Origin: Paeniglutamicibacter cryotolerans
Lineage (GTDB): Bacteria; Actinomycetota; Actinomycetes; Actinomycetales; Micrococcaceae
Length of the DNA stretch: 64,000 bases
Reading direction: 5' to 3'
Assembly: GCF_014190875.1 (NCBI RefSeq)
Contig: NZ_JACHVS010000002.1
Coordinates: forward strand, 434,001-498,000
Within the stretch, counting starts at the first letter, position 1; the number at the start of each line of letters is the position of its first letter. The position numbers and the translations under genes are program-made. The notes beneath the pieces were generated by a model that was not told the DNA's origin, made no database searches, and saw only the letters and a program-made list of their open reading frames with translations. Shown in pieces: positions 63,144 through 64,000 of this stretch.

Positions 63144-63654
63144 GTTTGAATTCCTCCTTCGGCCCGGGCCCGATGCGCCCGGTTGCCTGTTCTAGAATTC
63201 TAGACCGTCGTGGATCGTTTACCCGGGATAGGCTACGCGGCACAGCTCCGGAGGGGGTGCGAAGGCCCTAGTGGGACGGACCACAGCTGGCAGGCGTGTC
63301 GAAAAACCGTCATCTGTGTCATCCGTATGAGACAATTGGCGTGGTTGAACTTGGATCCACAGTCCTTGAACGGCCCAACGACACGCTTCCAGACCCGCGG
63401 GCGATGCATCTGACGGAATCAGCCATTGAGGCTTCCGTGCGAATACCGCCGACGGCCGCCGCAACAGAACGCGGCATGTCAGGACAGAGCGCCGTTGGTT
63501 TTCCGGGAGGTCCGCGCCCCAAGATGATGGCGCACCCCGGGGGACAATCCAATGTGCTTCCGGAGGATGCGCGGCCAACAGGCCCGGTCATTTCGGCTAA
63601 CCGCCCAAGGGCCCCGCTGTGGGGGGTACCCGGGGTGAGGAGAAAATTTCCACT
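63144..63654. other. Long intergenic leader between VKOR and rne
   Basis: About 510 bases without a recognisable gene. It must hold the divergent promoters. The part from about 63450 to 63650 is rich in G/C blocks that could pair (for example CCCCGGGGG near 63537 and GGGGGGTACCCGGGG near 63622) and may form a structured rne leader. Confidence 0.4.
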
Positions 63655-64000
63655 ATGGAACGTAATAACGAGGAGCAGGTGGCCGAGACAACGGCGCCGA
63701 CCCGTACTCGCTCTACCCGCAGCCGCAGTACCGCAACCAAGGCAGCCGCAACAAAGACGGTTGAAGCCGCGTCCGTCGCCGAGGAAGCCGTCAAGGCCCC
63801 GGTCAAGCGCGCCACCCGTAGTCGTCGCGTTGCCACGGCGGCGCAGACCACCGAGACCCCGGTTGAGGCACCCGCGGCAGAGCCCGTGGCCGAAGCCGTC
63901 CTCGTAGCGCCGGCGGAGAAGAAGCCCTCCACCCGCAAGGCCCCGGTCAAGCGCGCCACCCGCAAGCCAGCAGTCGAGCCCGTCGCGGTGCTCGAGGAGG
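63655..64000 (+). CDS. rne: Ribonuclease E/G (N-terminal part, cut by window end)
   Basis: Only the first ~115 residues are visible: MERNNEEQVAETTAPTRTRS and then repeats of basic Ala/Lys/Arg/Thr-rich sequence (KAPVKRATR appears twice). This is the disordered extension seen in actinobacterial RNase E/G; the catalytic S1/RNase domains would lie outside the window. The call relies on this N-terminus and the context behind ndk and VKOR. GAGGAG lies upstream of the ATG at good spacing. A different Lys/Ala-rich protein cannot be excluded. Confidence 0.65.
   Translation, partial: MERNNEEQVAETTAPTRTRSTRSRSTATKAAATKTVEAASVAEEAVKAPVKRATRSRRVATAAQTTETPVEAPAAEPVAEAVLVAPAEKKPSTRKAPVKRATRKPAVEPVAVLEE

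Noticed and set aside
1..64000. CRISPR arrays, prophage genes, replication origin, rRNA genes
   Set aside because: Looked for regularly spaced repeats, phage structural genes, DnaA-box clusters and rRNA sequence; none seen.

Overview
The window is a high-GC actinobacterial chromosome segment. Gene content and order point to the Micrococcaceae, an Arthrobacter/Paeniglutamicibacter-like organism. The main signs are a SufD-SufC-SufT iron-sulfur cluster, BioY with its ECF partners, tandem clpP1-clpP2-clpX behind trigger factor, an ileS T-box of the short actinobacterial type, ileS-folC-DUF4233-ndk followed by a VKOR protein and an RNase E/G gene with a basic/Ala-rich N-terminus, and a mycothiol-type DsbA-like oxidoreductase. 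The species is inferred from content only.

Layout. 1-1793: end of the suf operon. 1910-3923: biotin uptake operon bioY-bioM-bioN on the minus strand with tandem operator-like repeats upstream. 4138-7119: DedA, AI-2E-family and SHOCT membrane proteins and a nitroreductase. 7268-9027: a redox-stress module of soxR, a consensus SoxR box, a flavin reductase and sodA. 9116-17141: methyltransferase, LysE exporter, broken Lrp regulator, aldo/keto reductase, MFS and hydrolase genes, decayed gene remnants and arfB. 17210-19549: a membrane-domain/GH5 glycosidase fusion. 19862-22529: tRNA-Arg, an SSB paralogue and ettA. 22969-31695: two unrecognised ORFs, tesB, a truncated globin, AlkD, OsmC, pepN, aspartate dehydrogenase and hypotheticals. 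31845-33906: a membrane protein, rpiB and an Fpg/Nei glycosylase. 33907-35440: degenerate DNA. 35509-37522: an MFS exporter and divergent MarR regulator sharing a perfect 35-bp palindrome. 37539-40612: a YhhN pseudogene, tRNA-Gly, a complete ISAs1-family insertion with 10-bp target duplications, and tRNA-Pro. 40694-45075: tig-clpP1-clpP2-clpX. 45156-55515: DsbA-like protein, valS, amidase, a frameshifted LuxR gene, an SDR, a triply broken alpha/beta-hydrolase membrane gene and an EEP-domain protein. 55600-61491: T-box, ileS-folC-DUF4233-ndk. 61589-64000: SRPBCC protein, VKOR and the start of rne.

Two themes stand out. First, regulatory DNA is readable from sequence: a SoxR box in a 19-bp promoter spacer, BioQ-like repeats, a MarR palindrome, a T-box, and at least seven -10 elements placed 6-7 nt before a start codon with no ribosome site, which suggests leaderless mRNAs. 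Second, the pseudogene load is high, about nine broken or remnant genes in 64 kb. The lesions are of several kinds (homopolymer indels, a 7-bp duplication, nonsense codons, truncations), which suggests real decay, although single-base indels in G-runs could be assembly errors.
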